Shown here: piece after piece, positions 17,395-25,902 of the stretch
Numbering within the stretch: the stretch's first letter is position 1
Layout: each line of letters starts with the position of its first letter
Origin: JAGBWK01 sp964462445
GTDB lineage: Bacteria > Bacteroidota > Bacteroidia > Bacteroidales > Muribaculaceae
DNA: 42,618 bases
Reading direction: 5' to 3'
Assembly: GCA_964462445.1 (NCBI GenBank)
Contig: CAYWXG010000018.1
Coordinates: forward strand, 1 to 42,618
Made by a program: the position numbers and the translations under genes
The notes under the pieces: model-generated
Told to the model about the DNA's origin: nothing
The model's database searches: none
The model's input: the letters and a program-made list of their open reading frames with translations, nothing else

Positions 17395-17948
17395 AGAAAC
17401 AATATTACAATAGGATGAGAGAGATAGTAGTGTTAATAACTCTACTTTTAAATATTAGCTCTGCCGCTCATAATTCCTATGAAATCGAAATCACAGAAAG
17501 TCCATTGATTTCTAATGAGGTCATAATAAAACAATCTATTATGACTATTGAAAACGTTTCCTGCCAAAATATTTGGATTCTTATCGAGAAAGATACATCT
17601 TTAACAAATAAGGAGTTAATTAAGCGTAGATTTAAAGACCGAAATGGCGGAGATATGAGTCTATTCCAATGGATGGTGGACGGAGAAGTTGATTGGTCAG
17701 GATTTGTTTTAAGATTAGACTCTACTTTCTTCAAAATTTTAGCCCCTGGATTAACATTTACAATGATTTCAGTTGATAATCCAATGTATGAACTAATTGA
17801 ATATATTCGAATAATATCCGGAGAGGAAATGAAAGAATTATTTAAATCGTTATCGACACTTCCGCCCGATACAACACCCTCGTATCAGCCCGATGTGATT
17901 TACATTCCGTTATTATATCAAATACCCGTTGACACATTAAGTCAATAG
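17391..17948 (+). CDS. Hypothetical secreted protein, candidate immunity partner of tip B
   Basis: No family is recognised. The 185-residue protein has a signal peptide (basic start, then REIVVLITLLLNISSAA) and a mature part with short beta-like segments (YEIEITESPLISNEV, WSGFVLRLDSTFFKIL). Its ATG overlaps the stop of Rhs fragment B by four bases, implying translational coupling. It shares no visible similarity with the partner of tip A, as expected if each immunity protein is specific to its tip. The immunity role is inferred. Confidence 0.65.
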   Translation: MKKQYYNRMREIVVLITLLLNISSAAHNSYEIEITESPLISNEVIIKQSIMTIENVSCQNIWILIEKDTSLTNKELIKRRFKDRNGGDMSLFQWMVDGEVDWSGFVLRLDSTFFKILAPGLTFTMISVDNPMYELIEYIRIISGEEMKELFKSLSTLPPDTTPSYQPDVIYIPLLYQIPVDTLSQ

Positions 17949-18010
17949 TATTGCATCTATTACAATAGTGCTTCGTCCCAAATACAAAAATATTTATCTA
18001 AAAGATTAAT

Positions 18011-18031
18011 CCCTCCAAAAAATGATTTAAC
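18011..18031 (+). repeat. Right copy of the 21-bp direct repeat flanking the Rhs island
   Basis: Perfect copy of 13018-13038. Here it is not part of any gene. The sequence right of it (from 18032) is presumably what once followed wbqC directly. Confidence 0.85.
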
Positions 18032-18098
18032 CGTACACTTCATTTAGGCATCTTTGCTTCCTTTCCTCTACATAGGGCGGGGTAGTGCCACAAATGAA

Positions 18099-18120
18099 AT
18101 GAGGGCATTTCTGCCCTCAT
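18099..18120 (-). terminator. Terminator of the division and cell-wall cluster
   Basis: A nine-base perfect stem (ATGAGGGCA at 18099-18107, TGCCCTCAT at 18112-18120) has a four-base loop. On the minus strand it is followed by TTTCATTTG. A second weaker hairpin (TAACCC at 18131-18136, GGGTTA at 18149-18154) lies between it and the ftsZ stop. Confidence 0.8.
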
Positions 18121-18166
18121 CGTTACTTTCTAACCCTTCCATTCGGTTGGGTTAATATTGTGTATC

Positions 18167-19522
18167 TTAGAATACAATACGTGTGGTACCGGGAGATGTT
18201 GGTGCGTTGTTCTCTTTCACATTTTCGTCGTCGAACATTCCGGTTTCGACATTTTCAACTTTCTTGTGAGCTTTCTTTATCTCCTCTACGCTACGACGAG
18301 TACGTGTTGCTGTTGGCATATTCTCAAATTTTTCGATTAGAGCATCATCGTTAATCTGGTCGGGAGTAAGGATGATGTATTTTTGAGCTTCAGCCGAACG
18401 CATAATCGCTTCTCCCTTATCCTTGCCGTATAAATCTTCAAGAACGCCTGTGGGTTGAGTGCTTTCGGGTTGAGTGCCTTTAGTAGTTTCAACCTTAGGC
18501 TCATCAAATATTTTGCCGGGAGCTTTTTCGGCATCTGCTTTAGTGTTAAAACCAGCGGCCAAGATTGTAATCTTAACCTTGTTGCCAAGTGAAGTATCTT
18601 TTGCAAGACCCCATATAATATCGACATTGGGGTTGATATCGGAAACGAAATCGGTGATTTCGCTTGATTCTTTCATCAAGAATTCTTGCTCGGCTTCGGG
18701 GTTGAAGTAGATGTTGAATAGCAACTTCTGTGAACCGAATATATTGCGGTCCTTCAATAATGGTGAGTTGAGAGCATCGTCAATCGCTTTAGTTACGCGG
18801 TTTTCACCTTCACCGTAGCCAATAGATATCACGGCAGCTCCACCATTGCGTAATGTAGTGTCAACATCATTGAAGTCGATGTTAATCACAGTGTTACTAT
18901 TGGTTATCATTTCTGAAATACCGCGAGCGGCTGTGGTCAGTGTGTCATCGGCTTTGCCGAACGCATTGACAAAGTTGAGTTCCGGATATATCTCCGTGAG
19001 GCGTTCGTTGTTGATCACCAAAAGCGCATCAACATATTTGCTCATTTCCTCAGCTCCGGCAAGAGCTTTTAGGATTTTTTTCTGACCTTCAAAAAGGAAC
19101 GGAATAGTGACAATACCGATGGTAAGCATGCCATAGTCGCGTGCTATACGAGCCACAACCGGAGCGGCTCCTGTACCTGTGCCGCCACCCATTCCGGCGG
19201 TAATAAACACCATCTCCGTTTCGTCCTGAAACAATGTGGCAATTTCCTCTTCGCTTCCTAATGCTGCTTCTCGCGCCACTTCCGGCTTGTTGCCGGCGCC
19301 GAGACCTGTTTTGCCGATTAGTAGTTTATTGGGCACCGTAGAATTTTTGAGCGCTTGATAGTCGGTGTTGCACACCCAAAATGACACGTTCTCAATGTTT
19401 TGATTGAACATGTGCTGCACGGCATTGTTCCCACCGCCACCTACTCCGATGACTTTTATTCGACTACTTTTAGCCGCATTATTGATAAATTCTGTGGTTT
19501 TTGATATATCTTCTATTGTCAT
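18167..19522 (-). CDS. ftsZ: Cell division GTPase FtsZ
   Basis: Tubulin-like GTPase that forms the division ring. The 451-residue protein has the N-terminal Rossmann part (KVIGVGGGGNNAV, residues 23-35), the GTP signature GGGTGTG (112-118) and the T7-loop region NIDFNDVDTTLRN. A long variable linker follows the globular domain. The C-terminus ends NAPTSPGTTRIVF, and I do not see the usual (D/E)(I/V)PxF(L/Y)R-type peptide that binds FtsA. It is the last gene of the cluster, 56 bases after ftsA, and is followed by hairpin terminators. Confidence 0.98.
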   Translation of the reverse strand: MTIEDISKTTEFINNAAKSSRIKVIGVGGGGNNAVQHMFNQNIENVSFWVCNTDYQALKNSTVPNKLLIGKTGLGAGNKPEVAREAALGSEEEIATLFQDETEMVFITAGMGGGTGTGAAPVVARIARDYGMLTIGIVTIPFLFEGQKKILKALAGAEEMSKYVDALLVINNERLTEIYPELNFVNAFGKADDTLTTAARGISEMITNSNTVINIDFNDVDTTLRNGGAAVISIGYGEGENRVTKAIDDALNSPLLKDRNIFGSQKLLFNIYFNPEAEQEFLMKESSEITDFVSDINPNVDIIWGLAKDTSLGNKVKITILAAGFNTKADAEKAPGKIFDEPKVETTKGTQPESTQPTGVLEDLYGKDKGEAIMRSAEAQKYIILTPDQINDDALIEKFENMPTATRTRRSVEEIKKAHKKVENVETGMFDDENVKENNAPTSPGTTRIVF

Positions 19523-19578
19523 ACTTGACTTATTTTGCTGGGATTGGTAATAAAATTTGTTAGAATTGTTTTATCAAT

Positions 19579-21012
19579 TTACTCATCATCATTGTCGTAA
19601 CGGTCTTTCTCATCGTCGGAAAATAATTTTGAGAGTCGATCTTGAATACGAGAAATAAGTCCACCTGATTTTGGCTCTGCCGGATTGTATCCTTGCCCAT
19701 GTCCATGTTTTGTCGGGTAGTTGGTTATATCGTCATCACCGTCATCGTAGTAATCGTCGTCATCGTAATCATCTTTACCGATGCGGGAGATTCCATCTTC
19801 ATCATCAAATGCACCACCTCCTCCATAAGCAGGTCCCTCATTAGAAGGATATTCAGGAACTGTAACAGGGGATAGGCAGTCTACCGGATTTTTATCTGCG
19901 GCGGCAATCAGCAATGCTACAACGTCAGTGATGTCGTCGGCTGAAATTGAAGCGTCGCATACGCGTATGTTGCGTGGTGTAGCACCGATTCTCACTTTCA
20001 TATTGCTCTGTGAGGCTGTCATTTCAGGCAAACCTTTAAGACGCGAACCTCCTCCTACGATTATCATTCCTGAGGGTAGGTCGGATGGAGTTAATCCTGC
20101 ATATTCGATATTTGCAATGACATTGGCAATGATTTCTCCGGCACGGGCTGATATGTAGCTATTTGATTCCGGTTGCTCTATAGTATGTTGCCCGTTTAGG
20201 CGTGTAGCATTATCGCTCGCAGAAGTGATACCTACTGAGCGTATGATACTTTCGGCATGCTCTTCAAGATAGTTGAGCGATACAAGGTCGCGGGTTATGT
20301 TGCGTGAACCCATCGGGAGTGTCACCATATAGCGCAATACTCCTTTCTTGAATATGAGCACAGTTGTTGTTTCGCATCCGAAATCAACAAACATACATCC
20401 CAATTGCTTTTCTTCGGGTGTCAGCACCATGTTGGCTTGTGCAAGTGCGCTGACGAGATATCCATTGATTTGCATATTAAGACGCTCAACAAACACTCTG
20501 TTGATGATGCTTTTGATTGTTGGCGACCCTTCAATAGTTGCAAAGGTCCCCTTTATGCTACGTCCCACACGACCAACGGGATTGAGTGTTGACTCGTTGT
20601 CTACAAGGTATTCGTAGGGTAGAAATTCGTAAATCTCTTTGCTGTTGTGGCGTGATGCAATTGACTCTTTGAGTTGAGAAATTGTTGATAAGTTAATATC
20701 GGTTTCCGACTCAAAGTTCATAGTATCGGAATAGAGAGATGCCCCGATGGTGTATCCACTCAACCCTACGTATGCGCTCACGATGTTGCGTGGTTGGATT
20801 GCTCTGATTTTTTCCAACTTACTGCAGATACTGTCAATTTTTTCGCTGACCTCCTCCGTGTTCTTTACTTGGCCGTAACGGACACTATCGGCGGCAATGC
20901 GTTCTTCCTGAACGGCTAAGATGTTGAGCACACCGGTATTGTCGATTAATGCAAGAGCTCCGCGTATTTTGGAGCTTCCAATTTCAATTGCTACGATATG
21001 TTTGTCATCCAT
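19579..21012 (-). CDS. ftsA: Cell division protein FtsA
   Basis: Actin-like ATPase that tethers FtsZ to the membrane. The 477-residue protein begins AIEIGSSKIRGALALID (phosphate-1 motif) and has phosphate-2 (GCMFVDFGCETTTVLIF) and adenosine (GMIIVGGGSRLKGLPEM) motifs. Unusually, a strongly acidic linker at about residues 403-432 (runs such as DDYDDDDYYDDGDDD) separates the ATPase domain from a C-terminal amphipathic helix (GGLISRIQDRLSKLF, about 450-464), the membrane-targeting segment. The last dozen residues are again acidic. It lies between ftsQ and ftsZ in the usual order. Confidence 0.97.
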   Translation of the reverse strand: MDDKHIVAIEIGSSKIRGALALIDNTGVLNILAVQEERIAADSVRYGQVKNTEEVSEKIDSICSKLEKIRAIQPRNIVSAYVGLSGYTIGASLYSDTMNFESETDINLSTISQLKESIASRHNSKEIYEFLPYEYLVDNESTLNPVGRVGRSIKGTFATIEGSPTIKSIINRVFVERLNMQINGYLVSALAQANMVLTPEEKQLGCMFVDFGCETTTVLIFKKGVLRYMVTLPMGSRNITRDLVSLNYLEEHAESIIRSVGITSASDNATRLNGQHTIEQPESNSYISARAGEIIANVIANIEYAGLTPSDLPSGMIIVGGGSRLKGLPEMTASQSNMKVRIGATPRNIRVCDASISADDITDVVALLIAAADKNPVDCLSPVTVPEYPSNEGPAYGGGGAFDDEDGISRIGKDDYDDDDYYDDGDDDITNYPTKHGHGQGYNPAEPKSGGLISRIQDRLSKLFSDDEKDRYDNDDE

Positions 21013-21065
21013 GTTGGGGATAGATTTTGGTGTTTGGATTTATTGTGAGTGCTTACGTTATTTTT

Positions 21066-21926
21066 CTATAAAATTTTGGGCTTGATGTCGGTGAAATTGA
21101 CACTGTCGCGCTCGCTTATCATTTCTACATCGATTTCTTCCTCAAATTCCAAATCGGAATAATCAGGCATTTTATTGCGCATTTTGCTTGGTATGATTCT
21201 GCCGATTACTTGATTGGAGAATTTAACCGATATAGTGTCGTAATAGTTCCAACCCTTGACTTCGAGCACTTGATTGTAGAATGCAAACAAGCGCTTCATC
21301 TTGTAGTCGATGTCGCTACCGTCGCCTATGTTGACCACATGCCCGGTAATAGATGGAATGATGAATATATCTCCGGTGTTGTCAACTTTCAATGCTGAAA
21401 CCAACTGTGACCACACCTCATTCCCTTCTATGCGTTCAAGAAGTAGCAGGATAGAGCCAACGTTGGGTAGTGAATCGCTTTCACTGATGACTACCGGTAC
21501 GTCAATCTGGTATCGTGGAGAGGCCAAAAGGTGTTTGCCGGCTTTGTTGATGTAGTAGGACCCGGTATTGTCAAATACACGAGCCACCGGGGTCATTGGA
21601 TCTACGTCAATGGCAATCTCATCATTAGCAAGCCGTCGGCAATTGACTGATTCAATGATGCTAAGTGTATTCAGACGGGTTTCTATCTCTTTGAGATTGA
21701 TTTGAGCGGCTGTCATTGTCTTTGCTGCTGCCACTATCCCTCCAAGTTCGTGGTCAATGTCATCAGCTGTGACAAATTGCGACAACTCATTTTGCGTCAC
21801 ATTGATTTTAACCCCCTTACACGGTGCATCAGCTGCCATCCCCTGCGACACGGTAATTGCCACCACCAAGTATATGATGAGTGCAACTGAGAAAATGCAA
21901 AGAATTATACCGCGCTTAGTGAGCAT
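21066..21926 (-). CDS. ftsQ: Cell division protein FtsQ
   Basis: A 286-residue bitopic membrane protein. It has a short cytoplasmic start, one transmembrane helix (IILCIFSVALIIYLVVAITV, about residues 7-26), then a POTRA-type region (VKINVTQNELSQFVTADDIDHEL) and the FtsQ beta domain (about 90-250). FtsQ links early and late divisome components in the periplasm. Sequence conservation in the family is low, so the call rests on topology, length and position between murC and ftsA. It lies 18 bases after murC. Confidence 0.92.
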   Translation of the reverse strand: MLTKRGIILCIFSVALIIYLVVAITVSQGMAADAPCKGVKINVTQNELSQFVTADDIDHELGGIVAAAKTMTAAQINLKEIETRLNTLSIIESVNCRRLANDEIAIDVDPMTPVARVFDNTGSYYINKAGKHLLASPRYQIDVPVVISESDSLPNVGSILLLLERIEGNEVWSQLVSALKVDNTGDIFIIPSITGHVVNIGDGSDIDYKMKRLFAFYNQVLEVKGWNYYDTISVKFSNQVIGRIIPSKMRNKMPDYSDLEFEEEIDVEMISERDSVNFTDIKPKIL

Positions 21927-21944
21927 AACTAATTGTAGTGGGGG

Positions 21945-23324
21945 TTATTTGATGCTTTCGATGATTTCGGGGATATACGTGTTGATATCTCCGGCACCTA
22001 CAGTCAATAAAATGTCAAAATTACTATTTTTTATTGTTTTTGTCAATACCTCTTTGTCAATCAATAGTTTTTCTGTGCAAGAAATTTTATCAAAGATGAT
22101 TTGGGAGGTAACTCCTGGTATCGGCAATTCACGTGCCGGATAGATATTGAGTAGCACTACTTCGTCGGCAAGCGACAATGCATCGGCAAATTCAGATGCA
22201 AAATCGCGGGTGCGACTATATAGATGCGGTTGGAAAGCGACGGTCAAGCGTCGACCCGGATATAATGCTTTGACCGAGGAGATTGACGCTTTGAGTTCGT
22301 CGGGGTGGTGGGCATAGTCATCGATGATGACCCTCCCGGCTTCACCCGGTTCTTTGAGGTGAAATTCAAATCGACGTTTCGCGCCCATATATGTGGCGAT
22401 TGCTTTGCGCACATCTTCAGTATCGACATCGCCGGTGAGAAGTGTGGCTGCAGCGGCTGCAATGGAGTTCTCAATATTAATTTCTACCGGCACACCAAGT
22501 CCTATGTCATTGATAACACCCTCGGCTACTATTGATTTCGGGACTACAAGATCGTAGATTATAGTGCCATTGCCTCGGCGTATGTTGGTGGCATGGAAAT
22601 CGCCATTATCCCGAGAATAAGTGTAGATGTCAACATCGGTTGGTGGTTCCGGCTTGAATTTAAGCCCGGTGTGTACAATTAATTTTCCATTAGGGTTGAT
22701 GAGTCGCGTAAACTGAGTAAAACTTTCCAAATAGGCCTCCTCCGTGCCATAGATGTCGAGATGGTCGGGATCGGTTGATGTAATTACGGCAATATATGGG
22801 GAAAGTTGATGAAAAGAGCGGTCATACTCATCTGCCTCGATAACACTATATTGCGACTTCGCATTAAGCAAGAAATTGCTATTGTAATTGCGCAACACTC
22901 CACCGAGAAATGCATTGCAACCTGCTGCCGATGTGTGCAATATATGAGCCCCCATCGACGAAGTCGTTGTCTTGCCATGCGTGCCGGCAAAACATATTGC
23001 TTTACTACGACGTGTCACCTCTCCAAGCACTACGGCGCGCTTTACAACGCGAAAACTATTGTCGCGAAACCATTTTAGCTGGGGCATTGTGTCGGGCACT
23101 GCAGGAGTGTAGACAACCAATGTCTCCTTATTGTCGCGGTAGAGTGCAGAAATAGCATTTACACTTTCGTCGAAAGTGATTTCAATCCCTTCGGCAATCA
23201 GAGCATCGGTGAGTTCGGTAGGTGTACGATCATAGCCCGCCACGTTGCAGCCTTGCGACTTGAAATAGCGTTCAAGGGCAGCCATGCCGATACCTCCTGC
23301 GCCGATGAAATATATATTGTTCAT
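21945..23324 (-). CDS. murC: UDP-N-acetylmuramate--L-alanine ligase
   Basis: Adds L-alanine to UDP-MurNAc, the first amino-acid step of peptidoglycan precursor synthesis. From the ATG at 23324 the protein has 459 residues and starts MNNIYFIGAGGIGMAALERY. The ATP loop is FAGTHGKTTTSS, and the Mur-ligase acidic motif VIEADEYDRSF and IDDYAHHPDEL follow. The open frame reaches an upstream ATG at 23399, but that adds 25 basic residues unlike the family and would overlap murG, so I reject it. It is cytoplasmic and sits in the cluster between murG and ftsQ. Confidence 0.97.
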   Translation of the reverse strand: MNNIYFIGAGGIGMAALERYFKSQGCNVAGYDRTPTELTDALIAEGIEITFDESVNAISALYRDNKETLVVYTPAVPDTMPQLKWFRDNSFRVVKRAVVLGEVTRRSKAICFAGTHGKTTTSSMGAHILHTSAAGCNAFLGGVLRNYNSNFLLNAKSQYSVIEADEYDRSFHQLSPYIAVITSTDPDHLDIYGTEEAYLESFTQFTRLINPNGKLIVHTGLKFKPEPPTDVDIYTYSRDNGDFHATNIRRGNGTIIYDLVVPKSIVAEGVINDIGLGVPVEINIENSIAAAAATLLTGDVDTEDVRKAIATYMGAKRRFEFHLKEPGEAGRVIIDDYAHHPDELKASISSVKALYPGRRLTVAFQPHLYSRTRDFASEFADALSLADEVVLLNIYPARELPIPGVTSQIIFDKISCTEKLLIDKEVLTKTIKNSNFDILLTVGAGDINTYIPEIIESIK

Positions 23325-23362
23325 TTTTAGCTTTTTCGATTTCGAAGATTTTCTAAATATCC

Positions 23363-24469
23363 TTATTGTTTTTTTGTTGAGCAAAGGTTGTATATACAAT
23401 CTACGATGCGTTCATCAGAACGTTCCTGTGCCATAGCTTTTACATTTTTAGCCAAAGTGGCGAGACGTTTTTCGTCGGCAAGTAAAGTCTTTACCGATTG
23501 AGCAAGAGCAGAGGTTGCATCAGCGTCAAGAATCATGACTGCAGCATCGTGGTCAACGAGTGCTTGTGCATTTTTGCGTTGGTGGTCCTCAGCAACATTG
23601 GGCGATGGGATAAGAATAGCCGGCGTACCTACTATTTGCAATTCGGAGATAGTGCTGGCTCCGGCACGCGACACGATAAGGTCGGCTGCGCGATACACTA
23701 AATCCATGCGACTTACAAATGCCATGGCTTGAATTCTCTCTTTCCCTTCGGCTGCGGGGATACAGTCATCGGCATAATATTTACCGGTCTGCCATAATAT
23801 TTGAATACCATCGGCAGTGATTTCGTCCATCGAAGTTTTTACTGCTTCATTGAGAGTGCGAGCTCCGAGCGACCCTCCTACGACCGCTACAAGTGGGCGA
23901 GATGGGTCAAACCCAAGTTGGCGTTTTGCTTCTTCGCGTTCTATATCGCATGAAGTGATGGCGTCGCGCACCGGATTGCCGGTCATGATTATGCGCTCGG
24001 CGGGGAAGAAGCGCTCCATATTGTCGTAGGCAACGCAGATGCAATCAGCTTTTTTCCCTAAGTGCTTATTGGTAACTCCTGCATAGGAATTTTGTTCCTG
24101 TATGAGTGTTGGAATTTTAAGTTTTTGTGCCATCATAAGGGTGGGACCGGAAGCATATCCGCCAACACCGACTACTATGTCGGCATTAAAGTCGCGAATT
24201 ATCTTTTTAGCTTTGCGACGGCTTTTCAGCAATTTCCATAACACCTTGAAGTTGCGCCACAATCTGCGTCGATCGAATCCCATTACTTCAAGTCCTACTA
24301 TATCATAGCCGGCAGCAGGCACACGTTCCATTTCCATGCGTCCTTTTGCTCCAACAAAAAGAATGTCGATTGACGGGTTGCGACGGCGCAATGCGTTGGC
24401 TATTGATAGGGCGGGGAAGATGTGACCGCCGGTGCCACCTCCACTTATGATTACCTTGTTTACACTCAT
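23363..24469 (-). CDS. murG: UDP-N-acetylglucosamine--N-acetylmuramyl-(pentapeptide) transferase
   Basis: Glycosyltransferase family 28 enzyme that converts lipid I to lipid II on the inner face of the membrane. From the ATG at 24469 it has 368 residues and opens with VIISGGGTGGHIFPALSIA (the first G-loop). Further motifs are VVGVGGYASGPTLMMAQ, IQEQNSYAGVTNK, AVVGGSLGARTLNE and PSPNVAEDHQRKNA. A TTG at 24484 would add five residues; the ATG is preferred for family fit. It follows ftsW by 20 bases. Confidence 0.97.
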   Translation of the reverse strand: MSVNKVIISGGGTGGHIFPALSIANALRRRNPSIDILFVGAKGRMEMERVPAAGYDIVGLEVMGFDRRRLWRNFKVLWKLLKSRRKAKKIIRDFNADIVVGVGGYASGPTLMMAQKLKIPTLIQEQNSYAGVTNKHLGKKADCICVAYDNMERFFPAERIIMTGNPVRDAITSCDIEREEAKRQLGFDPSRPLVAVVGGSLGARTLNEAVKTSMDEITADGIQILWQTGKYYADDCIPAAEGKERIQAMAFVSRMDLVYRAADLIVSRAGASTISELQIVGTPAILIPSPNVAEDHQRKNAQALVDHDAAVMILDADATSALAQSVKTLLADEKRLATLAKNVKAMAQERSDERIVDCIYNLCSTKKQ

Positions 24470-24489
24470 GATTTTATGTGACAATAGTT

Positions 24490-25875
24490 TTATTTCTTTA
24501 ATTGAGTTGGATTGAGTGCTCCCATCTCTTCCGGGAGGTCGGTCTCGGTTTTTGCGGCCTTTTTGCGTCCCGCAGTCGAGGCATATCGACTTATGCTAAT
24601 CATGATGCCGAATGCCAACGATGTTATAAGCATTGATGTGCCCCCCTTTGATATCATTGGTAGAGGTTGTCCCGAAACGGGGAAAACCCCGGTGTTGATT
24701 GCCATATGGAACAGAGCCTGGATGACAATCATTACTGCCAGCCCTGTTACGAGCATAGATGGGAATGCCCTATCGCAGTTCCAAGCTATCACTCCCGCTC
24801 GTCCCAATAGCGAAAGGTAGATTACAAGTAGGAAAAGTCCTCCTATCAGTCCTAAGTCCTCAACTACGATTGAATAGATGTAATCGGAGAATGCAAGAGG
24901 TAATCGAGCAGTTTCGCGTGAGTTGCCGGGTAGCACTCCGGTGATGCCTCCATTGGCTTGCGCCATATAGGCATACATTTCTTGACGATTTTGTGCGGTT
25001 ATAGTGTCGTTGTAGGCTGCGTGGAATGGATTCCAACGATTCATTCGAGCCTCCCAGATTCCTCCACGTTCGAGAGTTGTTCTGTTTCCCTCTGCATCAA
25101 GTCCGGTCTCGGTAATAGATGTTACGTCTTGCACCTCCTTGTTCATTTTGTAGAGCAATGCACCTCCGCCAATAAGTCCGTAGAACAATAATAGCAATCC
25201 GAATTTCCACCATTGCACACCTCCGATAAGTAGCATCGACAAGCTTATTGCCATTAGCAACAATGTGTTGGTCAGACCTTGAGAGAATAGCAATGCGGAG
25301 AACAGACACACGTAGAATGCGCTCCATATCACGCCCTTAGTCGTAACTCCGTGTCGCTCTTGATTTCTCGACGTTATATATGCGATGACGAGCACTGCCG
25401 ACATCTTCAACATCTCCGAGGGTTGTATCGTAATGCCTAATAACGACATACTTCGCTGCGCTCCATTGATAATCTGTCCGTTAAGTAATACATAAATCAT
25501 CAGCGCTATACTTAAGCCTACAAACCAAGGGGTCAATATGACGAAATATTTCAATTTCACACGCGAGACACCGATGCATATCACGATACCGAGCACGAGC
25601 ATCATCAAGTGGCGTAGCAATGGTCCGAAGATATTGCCGGAGCTGACTTCGCGTGATGACGCACTATAAAGTTCGACAATGGAGATGAGGCATAGCGCAA
25701 CGTAGAACGCAATAAGATATTTATCGGCGCGGGGTTTCACCTCGGTGTCATCGTATTTATTGGTGTTATTATTCCTGCCTTCGTTTTTAGGCGCAGGTGG
25801 AGTGTATTTATCTTCAGCCTTTTGGTCGCTTGGAGGCGCTCCGGCTGCTTTTAGCATTTGATCAAGTTCTGACAT
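24490..25875 (-). CDS. ftsW: Septal peptidoglycan glycosyltransferase FtsW
   Basis: SEDS-family polytopic membrane protein of 461 residues that polymerises lipid II with FtsI at the septum. A long hydrophilic N-terminal segment (about residues 1-48, with PPAPKNEGRNNNTNKYDD) precedes about ten hydrophobic segments. Family features include ITIQPSEMLKMSAVLVIAYI, the SDYIYSIVVEDLGLIGGLF loop, and FPVSGQPLPMISKGGTSML near the C-terminus. It lies between murD and murG, the standard place. Confidence 0.96.
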   Translation of the reverse strand: MSELDQMLKAAGAPPSDQKAEDKYTPPAPKNEGRNNNTNKYDDTEVKPRADKYLIAFYVALCLISIVELYSASSREVSSGNIFGPLLRHLMMLVLGIVICIGVSRVKLKYFVILTPWFVGLSIALMIYVLLNGQIINGAQRSMSLLGITIQPSEMLKMSAVLVIAYITSRNQERHGVTTKGVIWSAFYVCLFSALLFSQGLTNTLLLMAISLSMLLIGGVQWWKFGLLLLFYGLIGGGALLYKMNKEVQDVTSITETGLDAEGNRTTLERGGIWEARMNRWNPFHAAYNDTITAQNRQEMYAYMAQANGGITGVLPGNSRETARLPLAFSDYIYSIVVEDLGLIGGLFLLVIYLSLLGRAGVIAWNCDRAFPSMLVTGLAVMIVIQALFHMAINTGVFPVSGQPLPMISKGGTSMLITSLAFGIMISISRYASTAGRKKAAKTETDLPEEMGALNPTQLKK

Positions 25876-25902
25876 ATTTTCCGTGTATTAGTGTTGTGTG
25901 TG

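Larger units (their letters stand above)
13039..18031. mobile_element. Rhs toxin-immunity island integrated at the wbqC 3' end
   Basis: The 4,993-bp segment lies between the two 21-bp direct repeats, counting one copy. It separates the plus-strand wbqC from the convergent ftsZ. It holds two partial Rhs genes, each followed by a small secreted-protein gene. The tip and partner genes are visibly richer in A/T than the Rhs core and the flanking genes, as expected for exchanged cassettes. No integrase, transposase or terminal inverted repeats are seen, so mobility would need proteins encoded elsewhere, or the element is a remnant. Confidence 0.6.

Noticed and set aside
13039..18010. Insertion sequence or conventional transposon
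   Set aside because: No transposase, no integrase and no terminal inverted repeats at the island's inner ends; only the 21-bp direct repeat supports mobility.
23325..23399. 25-residue N-terminal extension of MurC
   Set aside because: Basic, non-conserved and overlapping murG; the ATG at 23324 directly precedes the conserved start.
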